A program made the position numbers and the translations under genes. DNA of 64,000 bases from Pseudomonas sp. AFG_SD02_1510_Pfu_092 (GTDB lineage: Bacteria; Pseudomonadota; Gammaproteobacteria; Pseudomonadales; Pseudomonadaceae). The stretch lies in the NCBI RefSeq assembly GCF_003331055.1, contig NZ_PUQD01000006.1, positions 1 to 64,000 of the forward strand, given 5' to 3'. This document shows positions 1 through 7,604 of this stretch, piece by piece; the stretch's first letter is position 1; every line of letters starts with the position of its first letter. The notes under the pieces were generated by a model. The model was not told where the DNA came from. It worked only from the letters and a program-made list of their open reading frames with translations, and did not search any database.

Positions 1-78
1 CCCGCAGGCGTTGCAGCTGCCGTAGGTGTTGGGGATTTCTTCCTGCATGGCGAGGCGGATGGCTTTGCTGATGCTCAT
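1..78 (-). CDS. Start of an unidentified gene, cut by the window edge
   Basis: The minus strand carries an ATG whose first bases overlap the stop codon of the DUF4123-like gene as ATGA, the usual sign of translational coupling. The 26 visible codons are open to the window edge and read MSISKAIRLAMQEEIPNTYG followed by a Cys-x2-Cys pair. No domain can be named from so little. Because DUF4123 proteins usually precede the effector they load onto a type VI secretion spike, a secreted toxin is possible, but that is inference from position only. Confidence 0.6.
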   Translation of the reverse strand, partial: MSISKAIRLAMQEEIPNTYGSCNACG

Positions 79-1034
79 GAGTAGCGCCTCGCCTGCGGCA
101 GCGTGGCGACGATCTGCGACCAGGCGCGGTCGTCGTAGCGGGCGAAGCGCTCCGCCAGGCGTTGCTCACCGGCAGCTGCCATCTGCACATCGTCACGAAT
201 GCCCGGGTGCTGCAGGAGCAGCGGATGGATCATGGCCATGTGCAGGCACATGCAGTGGATATCGGCACGGTCGCGCAGGCCCTGCCTGAAGGCCTCGAGC
301 ATGAGGTTCATGGCGTGGCTGGGCGCGTCCTCCGGCAAGCCGGATGAGCCGGCATGGTGCCAGGGCGCGTAGGCAGGCTGTGCGGCATTCAGACGACGCC
401 AGGCACTGAGCAATTGAACGATCTGAGGGGCGACATGCTGCGTCGCCCTTGCCGCCTCGGAGACGAACAGTTCGCCAGCCAGGGGTTGTCGCTCGAACAG
501 CTTGCAACTGCCATGACCATCGGGATGCAGCCAGCTTCGAACTGGCCCGAGGACCGCGCCGGCGTGCTTCAGGGTTACGCGCAGCAACGCCAGCCGCACG
601 GGTTCGAACCAGGCGGTGATCCCGTGTGGGTGGGGTTGATGCAACACATGGCATTGCTGGTGGAGGTGCCTGGCGATGACATCGGCGGGTTGCTCGCTGA
701 GCAGCCAGCCGCACACGTAGTGCCAGCTGGCTGTGCACTCACGTGCGGCGCAGGTCGCACTCAATGCGACAACGGCCATGGGCGCAGCGCCGGGGCTGGC
801 CAGCCGCACCAGTGCTGGCCAGCGCTCCGGGTCCTGCACCAGCCCGCTGCAGTCGACGCGCGTTACGGCATCACTGCCCAGCGTTTCGGTGAGCGCCGCC
901 AGGCTCAGCGGGTGCTCGGGCGGGCAGCCGGCGAACGGGGCCAGCAGCAGGTAAAGCGCCTCTTCTGCCTGGCGGTGCCGGTTGGCAAAGTGTTCGACCG
1001 ATTGCACATAGCCCTGCGCGGACTGGCTCGACAT
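75..1034 (-). CDS. DUF4123-like protein (possible type VI secretion adaptor)
   Basis: This 319-residue soluble protein has no signal peptide or membrane segment. Its layout resembles DUF4123 proteins: an N-terminal part with 'YLLLAPF', a central 'VQDPERWPALVRL' stretch, then an 'ARHLHQQCHVL...ITAWFEPVRLALL' segment where DUF4123 members carry their RHL...RFYDPRVL block. The match is by eye and imperfect. DUF4123 proteins are known as chaperones/adaptors that attach effectors to VgrG. The gene downstream overlaps by 4 nt, as expected for an adaptor-cargo pair, but no VgrG, PAAR or structural type VI gene is in the window. It may equally be a Pseudomonas protein of unknown role. Confidence 0.5.
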   Translation of the reverse strand: MSSQSAQGYVQSVEHFANRHRQAEEALYLLLAPFAGCPPEHPLSLAALTETLGSDAVTRVDCSGLVQDPERWPALVRLASPGAAPMAVVALSATCAARECTASWHYVCGWLLSEQPADVIARHLHQQCHVLHQPHPHGITAWFEPVRLALLRVTLKHAGAVLGPVRSWLHPDGHGSCKLFERQPLAGELFVSEAARATQHVAPQIVQLLSAWRRLNAAQPAYAPWHHAGSSGLPEDAPSHAMNLMLEAFRQGLRDRADIHCMCLHMAMIHPLLLQHPGIRDDVQMAAAGEQRLAERFARYDDRAWSQIVATLPQARRYS

Positions 1035-1156
1035 GAGAAGTTCCTTTTCTTCTGAATGGCGAGCAGAACGCTATCGAGGAATCAATGCTGTAGGGAGTTA
1101 TCGGCTTCCTAACCGGTTGTAGGACTTTTCGCTTTCGGACGGGGCGGTCGTATCGC

Positions 1157-2062
1157 TCAGGACCTCGGCGATTCTGTTTCGAAGCATTGGCGCATCACCT
1201 CCAGATAACGCCGCGCACCCAACCCCAACGGCCGCGACTTGATCCAGATGATGTCGACCCACAGGCGCAGGCGGCTGGCCATGTTGTCGAAGCGCACCTC
1301 GGCCAGCGCGCCTGAGGCAATCAGCGGCTCGACCAATGGCTGCGGCAGGTAGGCCCAGCCCAGCCCGGACTGCACCAGGTCCAGCGTGGCCAGGTAGCTG
1401 TCGGTCAGCCAGATGCGCCGCGACAGCACCATGCGCGGGTCCGAGCCGGTGGCCTTGCCCGAGGCGACGATGATCTGCCGTTGTTCGGCGAACGCCTCTT
1501 CGGGCAACGGCGCGCCACCGTTCTGCCCGGCGGGATGGCGTGGTGAGGCCACCGCCACCAGCAACTGGCTGCCGGCTTCGAGGAATGACTCGCGTTCATC
1601 GATGCCGGGCCGTTCGAACACCAGCGCCAACTGCACACTGCCGTCGTGGAGCAGGCGGATGGCTTCGGTCTGGGTGGCCGAGCGCACCTCGATTTCCAGG
1701 CTGGGAAATTCCTGGGCGAGGGTTTCCAGTGGTTGGCTCCAGCGGCCGGTCTGTAGTTCCGGGGCCATGGCGATGGTCAGGCGCTTTTCCAGGCCCTGGT
1801 GCAACTGCAGGGCCTGGGCGTCGAGCAGGTTGAGCTGGCAGATCACCTGCCTGGCCTGCGGCTCCAGGGCCAGGGCGGCGCTGGTGGGCAAGGCTTTGCG
1901 CGTGGCCCGGTCGAACAGCGCCAGGTCGAGCTCCGCCTCCAGCTGGGCGATGGCCATGCTCACCGCCGAAGGCACACGCCCCAACTTGCGCGCGGCGGCA
2001 GAGAACGAGCCGGCCTCCAGCACCGCGAGGAAGATTGCCAGGGAGTCGCTGGAAAAGGCCAT
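1157..2062 (-). CDS. LysR-family transcriptional regulator
   Basis: This 301-residue protein has an N-terminal winged helix-turn-helix (about residues 4-62, with 'LEAGSFSAAARKLGR' and 'VSMAIAQLEAELDLALFDR') and a periplasmic-binding-protein-like effector domain (about 90-295). The reading frame runs upstream, but the ATG at 2062 gives the standard LysR N-terminus MAFSSDSLAIFL and avoids overlap with the upstream gene. It lies 74 bp downstream of the 975-aa aminotransferase fusion on the same strand, so the two may be cotranscribed and it may control that gene. The effector is unknown. Confidence 0.9.
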   Translation of the reverse strand: MAFSSDSLAIFLAVLEAGSFSAAARKLGRVPSAVSMAIAQLEAELDLALFDRATRKALPTSAALALEPQARQVICQLNLLDAQALQLHQGLEKRLTIAMAPELQTGRWSQPLETLAQEFPSLEIEVRSATQTEAIRLLHDGSVQLALVFERPGIDERESFLEAGSQLLVAVASPRHPAGQNGGAPLPEEAFAEQRQIIVASGKATGSDPRMVLSRRIWLTDSYLATLDLVQSGLGWAYLPQPLVEPLIASGALAEVRFDNMASRLRLWVDIIWIKSRPLGLGARRYLEVMRQCFETESPRS

Positions 2063-2136
2063 TGTCAGTAAACCTGATGACGGGGAAGCGTAGTGGCCGA
2101 AAAGTATGAACACTCCCCGGCCAACTGCGCAATGCC

Positions 2137-5064
2137 CTACAGGCCCTCGGCGAGCACCCGGTCGATGCTGTCGACGAAGTAATCGACGCTGGCCCGGCTG
2201 GTGCACATCGGTGGCTTGATCTTGAGGATGTTCAGATAATCACCGGTCGGCTGCATGAAGATGCCCAACTCACGCAGGCGGTCGCACAGGGCCATGGTCT
2301 CCTCGCTGGCCGGTTCCAGGGTTTCGCGGTCGCGTACCAGTTCCAGCCCCAGGTAGAAGCCCGAACCATGCGCCGCGCCGGCCAGCGGGTGCTTGTCGAC
2401 CAGCGCTTGCAGGCGCGCCTTGAAATAGCGCCCGGTGTCGCGGGCGTTGTCCCACAGGCCTTCTTCCTGCATCACATCCAACACCGCCATGCCGATGCGG
2501 CAACTGACCGGGCTGCCACCGGCCGACGAGAAGAAGTAGCCCTCGGCTTCCAGCGCTTCGGCGATTTCGCGGCGGGTGATGACCACGCCCAGCGGCTGGC
2601 CGTTGCCCATGCCCTTGGCCATGGTGATGATGTCAGGCACCACGCCCTGTTCCTCGAAGCCCCAGAAGTACTCGCCGAGGCGGCCATAACCGACCTGCAC
2701 CTCGTCGGCGATGCACACCCCGCCACGGGCACGGACCTTGGCATAGGCCTCGCGCAGGTAACCGGCCGGCAACGCGATACCCCCGGCGTTGCCGTACACC
2801 GGCTCGCAGATGATCCCCGCCAGCTGGCGGCCACGGGCGTCGAGATCGGCCAGCTTGGCATCGACGTCGCGCAGGTAGTCGCTGGCGCTGTCGGCGCCAC
2901 GGAAACGACCACGGAAGGTGTTCGGCGCCTCGACCGGGTGCACCCAGTCCGGGCGGGTTTCCAGGGCTTGCGGGTTGTCGGCGATCGAGGTGGAAATGGC
3001 ATCGGTGGCCACCGACCAACCGTGGTAGGCCTCCAGCACGCTGAGCAGGTCGCGCCCTCCGCTGTAGGCCCACGCCAGGCGAATGGCCAGGTCATTGGCC
3101 TCGGTCCCGCTGTTGACCATGAACACCCGGTCGAAGCCTGCGGGCGCCAGCGCCAGCAGGCGTTCGGAAAACTCGGTGATGGCCGCGTAATGGAAGCGCG
3201 AGTTGGTATTGAGCAGCGACCATTGCCGCGCCGACTCGGCGACCATGCGCGGGTGCCCGTGGCCCAGTACCGCGACGTTGTTGAGCATGTCCAGGTACGA
3301 GCGGCCCTGCATGTCGATCAGGTAGTTGCGCCAGCCGCGTTCGATGTGCGGTGGTTGCGCGTAGTAGTGCTTCTGCGAGCGGGCGAAGCTGGCGTCGCGA
3401 CGGGCCAGCAGGGCCTGCGGATCGGGCAGCGGCTCGGCATCGCAATCGAAGCCCAGCAGCGCAGCGGGTGACGGGCACAGGGCGAGCCAGGCGCCAGCGT
3501 GCGAAGGGGTGGCGAAGAACGGCGGCTGGATGCCGCTGTCCAGGCACAGTTGCACGCTGAGGAAGCCGCAACTGGTGCCCAGCGCCTGGCCTTTTTCCAC
3601 CACCTGTCCATTTGCAGGCGCGTCTTCCAGGCCCTGCAGCCACAAGGCCCAGTGCGCGCTGCGCAGGCAGCCGCGACCGTCGCCATGACGCTGCCAGGTG
3701 CCGGCTTGCGGCGCTTGCACCAGGCTGCCGTTGGGCACATGCAGCTCGACGCCAAGCGCGCAGGTGGCGGGCTCCTCGGGGCGGTCGATATGGGTCTGCG
3801 ACAGGCGGTACTGCCCATGCAGGCTGCACGCCGGGGCCGGCTGGGTGCTCAGCAGTTGCTGGTCGAAACCGGGGCGTTCCCAGTTGCCCCCTTCGCAATG
3901 CACGCTGAGCACGCCCAGGTCGACCCGGGTGACGGCCTGCCCGTGCAGCTCGGGAAGCAGCGGCGCGCATGCGCTCAGTTGCGGCGTGGTCGGCGACAGG
4001 CCGGCGGCCTGCAGGATCGCCGCTTGCATCAGGGCGAATGGCACGGCGTTGGCGGTGTCGAAGATTTCCCATTCGTGGGCGACGTTGGCGCGAGTGTACT
4101 GGTTGCCCGGGGCCACCGCGAGTTGCTGCGCGCTGCTCAGCACCAGCACGGCGGCGCGGTTGAGCACCAGTGGCCACAGGGCGCGCAGTTCGGCCTCGGT
4201 CAGCGGGTTGAGCGCCTGGTAGGCAGTGATCGCCGGCAGGATGCGCAACGGGTCGCCCTCGGCGTGGTGCAGCAACGCCGCGCAGGTCACCGACAGGTCG
4301 GCGATGCGCCAGGTGCGCACCAGGTCACCGAAATCGATCACCCCTTGCAGCTGCCACTGGCGTGCGTCGTTACGGGCCCACACGGTGTTGTCGTCGGTGA
4401 TGTCCAGGTGCACGGCCTGGCTTGGCAGCTGATCGACCAGCGGCGCCAGGTGTTCGGCGGCAACGCGGGCGGCCTGTTCGATGCGGCTGCGCTGCTCGGC
4501 CTGCGGCAGCACCGGTAGCAGGTGCTGGATCAGCATCTGGGCGTGTTGCGGGTCCCATTGCAAGGTACGCGCAAGGCCTGGGTGGTCGAACCCGAGCAAG
4601 GCGCTGTCGAGCCGGGCACAGAGCCGGCCCATTTCGGCCATCAGCTGCGCCGGCAGGTGTGCGAGTCGGGTCAGCGGTTGGCCGTCGATGTACTCGAGCA
4701 GGCGCACGCGCAAGGGTTGGTCATCGATGTCCACGGCCAGCAAGGTTTCGCCAGCGTGCGCCGCTTGCACGGCGGGCACCGGCAAACCGTGCGCACGCAG
4801 GTAGGCGAGGGCAGCATGCTGCGCCTCCAGTTCGACCTGGGCGTAGCTGCCGTGGCAGGCCTTGAGCACGAACTGCCCGTGTGCCGAATCGACATGGAAG
4901 TTCTGGTCCTGCTGGCTGCCCAGCGTCGACAGTGCCCCGGTCAGGCCGTAATGGCGCTGCAGCAGGGCGTGTGCCTGGGCTTCGCTGAGCTCGGGGCTGG
5001 GCAGGCTGGCGCGTTGGATCAGCTGGTCGAGGGCAGGGGAGGCGGAATGTTGTTGGCTGGACAT
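2137..5064 (-). CDS. Phosphotransferase / M23-like / class III aminotransferase fusion
   Basis: This 975-residue cytoplasmic protein joins three domains. Residues about 30-350 are an aminoglycoside-phosphotransferase-like kinase fold with the catalytic 'HLDITDDN' loop and the metal-binding 'IDFGDL'. Residues about 390-540 resemble a peptidase M23/biotinyl-lipoyl-type beta domain ('GQVVEKGQALG'). Residues about 560-975 are a class III PLP aminotransferase with 'IADEVQVGYGRLG' and the PLP lysine in 'TMAKGMGNG' near residue 815. Relatives of the last domain include phospho-lyases acting on phosphorylated amines, so phosphorylation followed by PLP-dependent removal of an amino alcohol is a plausible but unproven activity. 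It is transcribed away from the TonB receptor, 181 bp distant. Confidence 0.9.
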   Translation of the reverse strand: MSSQQHSASPALDQLIQRASLPSPELSEAQAHALLQRHYGLTGALSTLGSQQDQNFHVDSAHGQFVLKACHGSYAQVELEAQHAALAYLRAHGLPVPAVQAAHAGETLLAVDIDDQPLRVRLLEYIDGQPLTRLAHLPAQLMAEMGRLCARLDSALLGFDHPGLARTLQWDPQHAQMLIQHLLPVLPQAEQRSRIEQAARVAAEHLAPLVDQLPSQAVHLDITDDNTVWARNDARQWQLQGVIDFGDLVRTWRIADLSVTCAALLHHAEGDPLRILPAITAYQALNPLTEAELRALWPLVLNRAAVLVLSSAQQLAVAPGNQYTRANVAHEWEIFDTANAVPFALMQAAILQAAGLSPTTPQLSACAPLLPELHGQAVTRVDLGVLSVHCEGGNWERPGFDQQLLSTQPAPACSLHGQYRLSQTHIDRPEEPATCALGVELHVPNGSLVQAPQAGTWQRHGDGRGCLRSAHWALWLQGLEDAPANGQVVEKGQALGTSCGFLSVQLCLDSGIQPPFFATPSHAGAWLALCPSPAALLGFDCDAEPLPDPQALLARRDASFARSQKHYYAQPPHIERGWRNYLIDMQGRSYLDMLNNVAVLGHGHPRMVAESARQWSLLNTNSRFHYAAITEFSERLLALAPAGFDRVFMVNSGTEANDLAIRLAWAYSGGRDLLSVLEAYHGWSVATDAISTSIADNPQALETRPDWVHPVEAPNTFRGRFRGADSASDYLRDVDAKLADLDARGRQLAGIICEPVYGNAGGIALPAGYLREAYAKVRARGGVCIADEVQVGYGRLGEYFWGFEEQGVVPDIITMAKGMGNGQPLGVVITRREIAEALEAEGYFFSSAGGSPVSCRIGMAVLDVMQEEGLWDNARDTGRYFKARLQALVDKHPLAGAAHGSGFYLGLELVRDRETLEPASEETMALCDRLRELGIFMQPTGDYLNILKIKPPMCTSRASVDYFVDSIDRVLAEGL

Positions 5065-5177
5065 GGGCTCTACCGTTGATGCCGGGGGTGACAGCAGCGA
5101 CTGTATGCGCGGTCTGGCTGATGATGAAAGACGATCGTGATCAGAATTCTTGATGATGGCTAGAGCAGGGCATTAGC

Positions 5178-5211
5178 TTGATGCCTTTCTTTGATAAGCG
5201 TTACCATTTGC
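5178..5211 (+). promoter_or_regulatory. Candidate promoter overlapped by a Fur-like box
   Basis: At 5193-5211 the sequence GATAAGCGTTACCATTTGC matches 12 of 19 positions of the Fur consensus GATAATGATAATCATTATC. It covers a possible -10 (TACCAT, 5202-5207) placed 18 nt after a possible -35 (TTGATG, 5178-5183). The site lies 34 bp before the start of a TonB siderophore-type receptor, where Fur control is expected. The match is moderate, and the promoter elements are by eye. Confidence 0.5.
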
Positions 5212-5245
5212 ATTCTCGAGTTTACGCGCTGTCAGGACTTAGCCA

Positions 5246-7435
5246 ATGCCCTCCCGTTTTCCCTCACGCCCCGCATTACTGGCGATCTGCTGTTCCGTAC
5301 CGCTGATGGCGCAGGCTGCCGAGCCGATCCAGCTGGAAGCCACCGACATCAGCGCCGACACCCTGCAAGCGCAGCCTGGCGCGTTGCCAGAAGCCTTCGC
5401 CGGTGGCCAGGTCGCCCGCGGCGGGCAGATGGGTGTGCTGGGCAATCAGGACTACATGGATGTGCCCTTCACCCTGACCAGTTACACCGCCAAGGTGATC
5501 GAGGACCAGCAGGCCGAGGACATCGGCGATGTGCTCGCCAACGACCCCTCGGTGCGTGAATCCTTCGGCTTCGGCAACCAGTCCAAGGTCTTTGTGATCC
5601 GTGGCCTGCCGCTGGCGGGTGACGACATTTCCTTCAACGGTTTGTATGGCCTGCTGCCGCGGCAGATCATGTCCACCGACGGCGTCGAACGGGTCGAGGT
5701 ATTCAAGGGGCCCAATGCCTTTCTCAACGGGGTGAGCCCGACCGGTACCGGCCTGGGCGGCAACGTCAACCTGCAGCCCAAGCGCGCCGGCGATGTGCCG
5801 ACCCGCCGCTACACCCAGGACATCAGCGCCGATGGCCGGGTTGGCGAGCACCTGGACATCGGCCAGCGCTTCGGTGAGGACAATCGCTTCGGTGCACGCC
5901 TGAACCTCAGCCAGCGCGAAGGCGAAACCGCCGTCGATGACCAGGACCAGCGCAGCAAACTGTTCACCGCAGGCCTGGATTACCGTGGCGACGCCTTCCG
6001 CGTCTCGACCGACATCGGCTACCAGAAGCAGCGCATCAACCACCTGCGCAACTCGGTGCGCCTGGGCAGCACCACGACCAAGGCCCCTACCGCGCCGGAT
6101 GCCAGCCACAACTATGGCCAGAGCTGGAGCTACAGCGAGTCGGAGGATACCTTCGGCATGGTCCGGGGCGAATGGGACCTGAGCGACAACTGGACCGCCT
6201 ACCTGGCCGGCGGCGCCCGCCACAGCCGCGAGCACGGCACCTACGGCACGCCGGTGCTGGTCGGCAACAGTGGTGCGGCGACGATGACCCCTTCCGACAT
6301 CGTCCACGGCGAGGACAACAGCAGTTTCAGTACCGGCCTGAATGGCCGCTTGCAGACCGGGCCGGTCAGCCACCAGATCGCCGTCGGTGCCAACACCCTG
6401 TGGGCCCAGGTGAGGAACGCCTACACCTTCTATTCGCCGATCAGCACCAATATCTACGACACCGTGCAGCAGGCCAAGCCGGGCACGGTCAGCAGTTGGG
6501 GCGGTGATATGGGCGACCCGGGCGTGACCGGCAAGACCCGTGCCCGCAGCCTGGCGATCTCCGATACGCTGGGTATGTTCGACGATCGCCTGCTGCTGAC
6601 CTATGGGGTGCGCCGCCAGCAACTGCGGGTGGAAAACTACTTCTACGACGGCACCGGGCCCGCCACGCCGGCCAGGCCAAGCAGGGATGGCAGCCGCAAT
6701 GGCGAGCCGTATGACAAGGCGATCACCACGCCGGTATACGGCATCGTGTTCAAGGCCACCGACAGCATCTCGCTGTATGCCAACCGCATCGAAGGCCTGG
6801 CCCCAGGGGCTACGGCGCCCGCTACCGTCGTCAACGCCAGCCAGATGTTCCCGCCGGGCCGCACCAAGCAGCTCGAAGCCGGTATCAAGTTCGACCGGCA
6901 GACATTCGGCGCCAACCTGGCAGTGTTCCGCATCGAGAAACCGTCGGATGGCTACACCTTGAACAACGTCTTCATCCGCGACGGCGAACAGGTCAACAAA
7001 GGCCTGGAACTGAGCGTGTTCGGCGAGCCGGTCGAGGGCCTGCGGCTGATGGCCGGCGGCACGCGCATGACCTCGGAGCAGAAGAACACGGCCAACGGCA
7101 GCAACGATGGCAACCACGCCATCGGTGTGCCGACCTTCCAGCTCAATGCCAGCGTCGATTGGGATGTGCCGGGTGTGCCAGGGCTGGCGCTCAACGCCCG
7201 GATGCTGCGCACCGGTGGCCAGTTCGTCGATGCGGCGAACAACGTCAGCCTGCCGACATGGAACCGTTTCGATGCCGGTGCCCGTTACACGCTGAAGCTG
7301 GCCGAGAAGGACCTGACCTTGCGGGTGAACGTGGAAAACCTCACCGACAAGAACTACTGGGCTTCGGCCAACGGCGGCTACCTGACCCAAGGTGACCCGC
7401 GCCTGGTGAAGTTCTCCGGAACCATTGATTTCTGA
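5246..7435 (+). CDS. TonB-dependent siderophore-type outer membrane receptor
   Basis: This 729-residue protein has a signal peptide (about 1-23, ending 'MAQAA'), a plug domain (about 65-180, with 'FTLTSYTAKVIEDQQAEDIG', 'VFVIRGL' and 'GVERVEVFKGPNAFL') and a 22-stranded-type beta-barrel ending in the outer membrane signature 'KFSGTIDF' with terminal Phe. The plug wording is typical of the ferric-siderophore receptor subfamily. There is no N-terminal signalling extension of the FpvA/FecA kind, so it should not drive a sigma factor by surface signalling. No siderophore biosynthesis gene is nearby, so it probably takes up a foreign siderophore. The Fur-like box upstream supports iron repression. 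Confidence 0.93.
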   Translation: MPSRFPSRPALLAICCSVPLMAQAAEPIQLEATDISADTLQAQPGALPEAFAGGQVARGGQMGVLGNQDYMDVPFTLTSYTAKVIEDQQAEDIGDVLANDPSVRESFGFGNQSKVFVIRGLPLAGDDISFNGLYGLLPRQIMSTDGVERVEVFKGPNAFLNGVSPTGTGLGGNVNLQPKRAGDVPTRRYTQDISADGRVGEHLDIGQRFGEDNRFGARLNLSQREGETAVDDQDQRSKLFTAGLDYRGDAFRVSTDIGYQKQRINHLRNSVRLGSTTTKAPTAPDASHNYGQSWSYSESEDTFGMVRGEWDLSDNWTAYLAGGARHSREHGTYGTPVLVGNSGAATMTPSDIVHGEDNSSFSTGLNGRLQTGPVSHQIAVGANTLWAQVRNAYTFYSPISTNIYDTVQQAKPGTVSSWGGDMGDPGVTGKTRARSLAISDTLGMFDDRLLLTYGVRRQQLRVENYFYDGTGPATPARPSRDGSRNGEPYDKAITTPVYGIVFKATDSISLYANRIEGLAPGATAPATVVNASQMFPPGRTKQLEAGIKFDRQTFGANLAVFRIEKPSDGYTLNNVFIRDGEQVNKGLELSVFGEPVEGLRLMAGGTRMTSEQKNTANGSNDGNHAIGVPTFQLNASVDWDVPGVPGLALNARMLRTGGQFVDAANNVSLPTWNRFDAGARYTLKLAEKDLTLRVNVENLTDKNYWASANGGYLTQGDPRLVKFSGTIDF

Positions 7436-7506
7436 CGTCCGCGCCTGCGTAGCAGCTTTTCAGCAGCGATAGCAGCGCTGCTGCGCCACCGTCCGTCGTC
7501 ACCTGT

Positions 7507-7550
7507 CATCAAAAGTTGTACAAAGATTTTGACTTGTACAGCTTTTGATG
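7507..7550. promoter_or_regulatory. Long palindrome fitting a LitR/PplR light-regulator site
   Basis: Two 17-nt arms (7507-7523 and 7534-7550) are inverted repeats with one mismatch and a 10-nt spacer. Inside them sit TGTACA at 7517-7522 and TGTACA at 7535-7540, exactly 12 nt apart. From memory, class II LitR (MerR-family) photosensor regulators of P. putida bind T(G/A)TACA-N12-TGTA(C/T)A, which this fits perfectly. A -35-like TTGACT (7529-7534) lies between the half-sites; I cannot place a convincing -10. The downstream gene is the GAF-GGDEF-EAL protein starting 55 bp on. No LitR gene is in the window. Confidence 0.65.
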
Positions 7551-7604
7551 TAGCGTAGTGCCATTACTTCGCTACCGGGGTCCCATTGGGACAGGTGAAT
7601 CGAG

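Noticed and set aside
7462..7482. Hairpin AGCAGCG...CGCTGCT after the first TonB receptor
   Set aside because: No T-run follows, and CAG/CTG repeats give such pairing by chance in GC-rich DNA.
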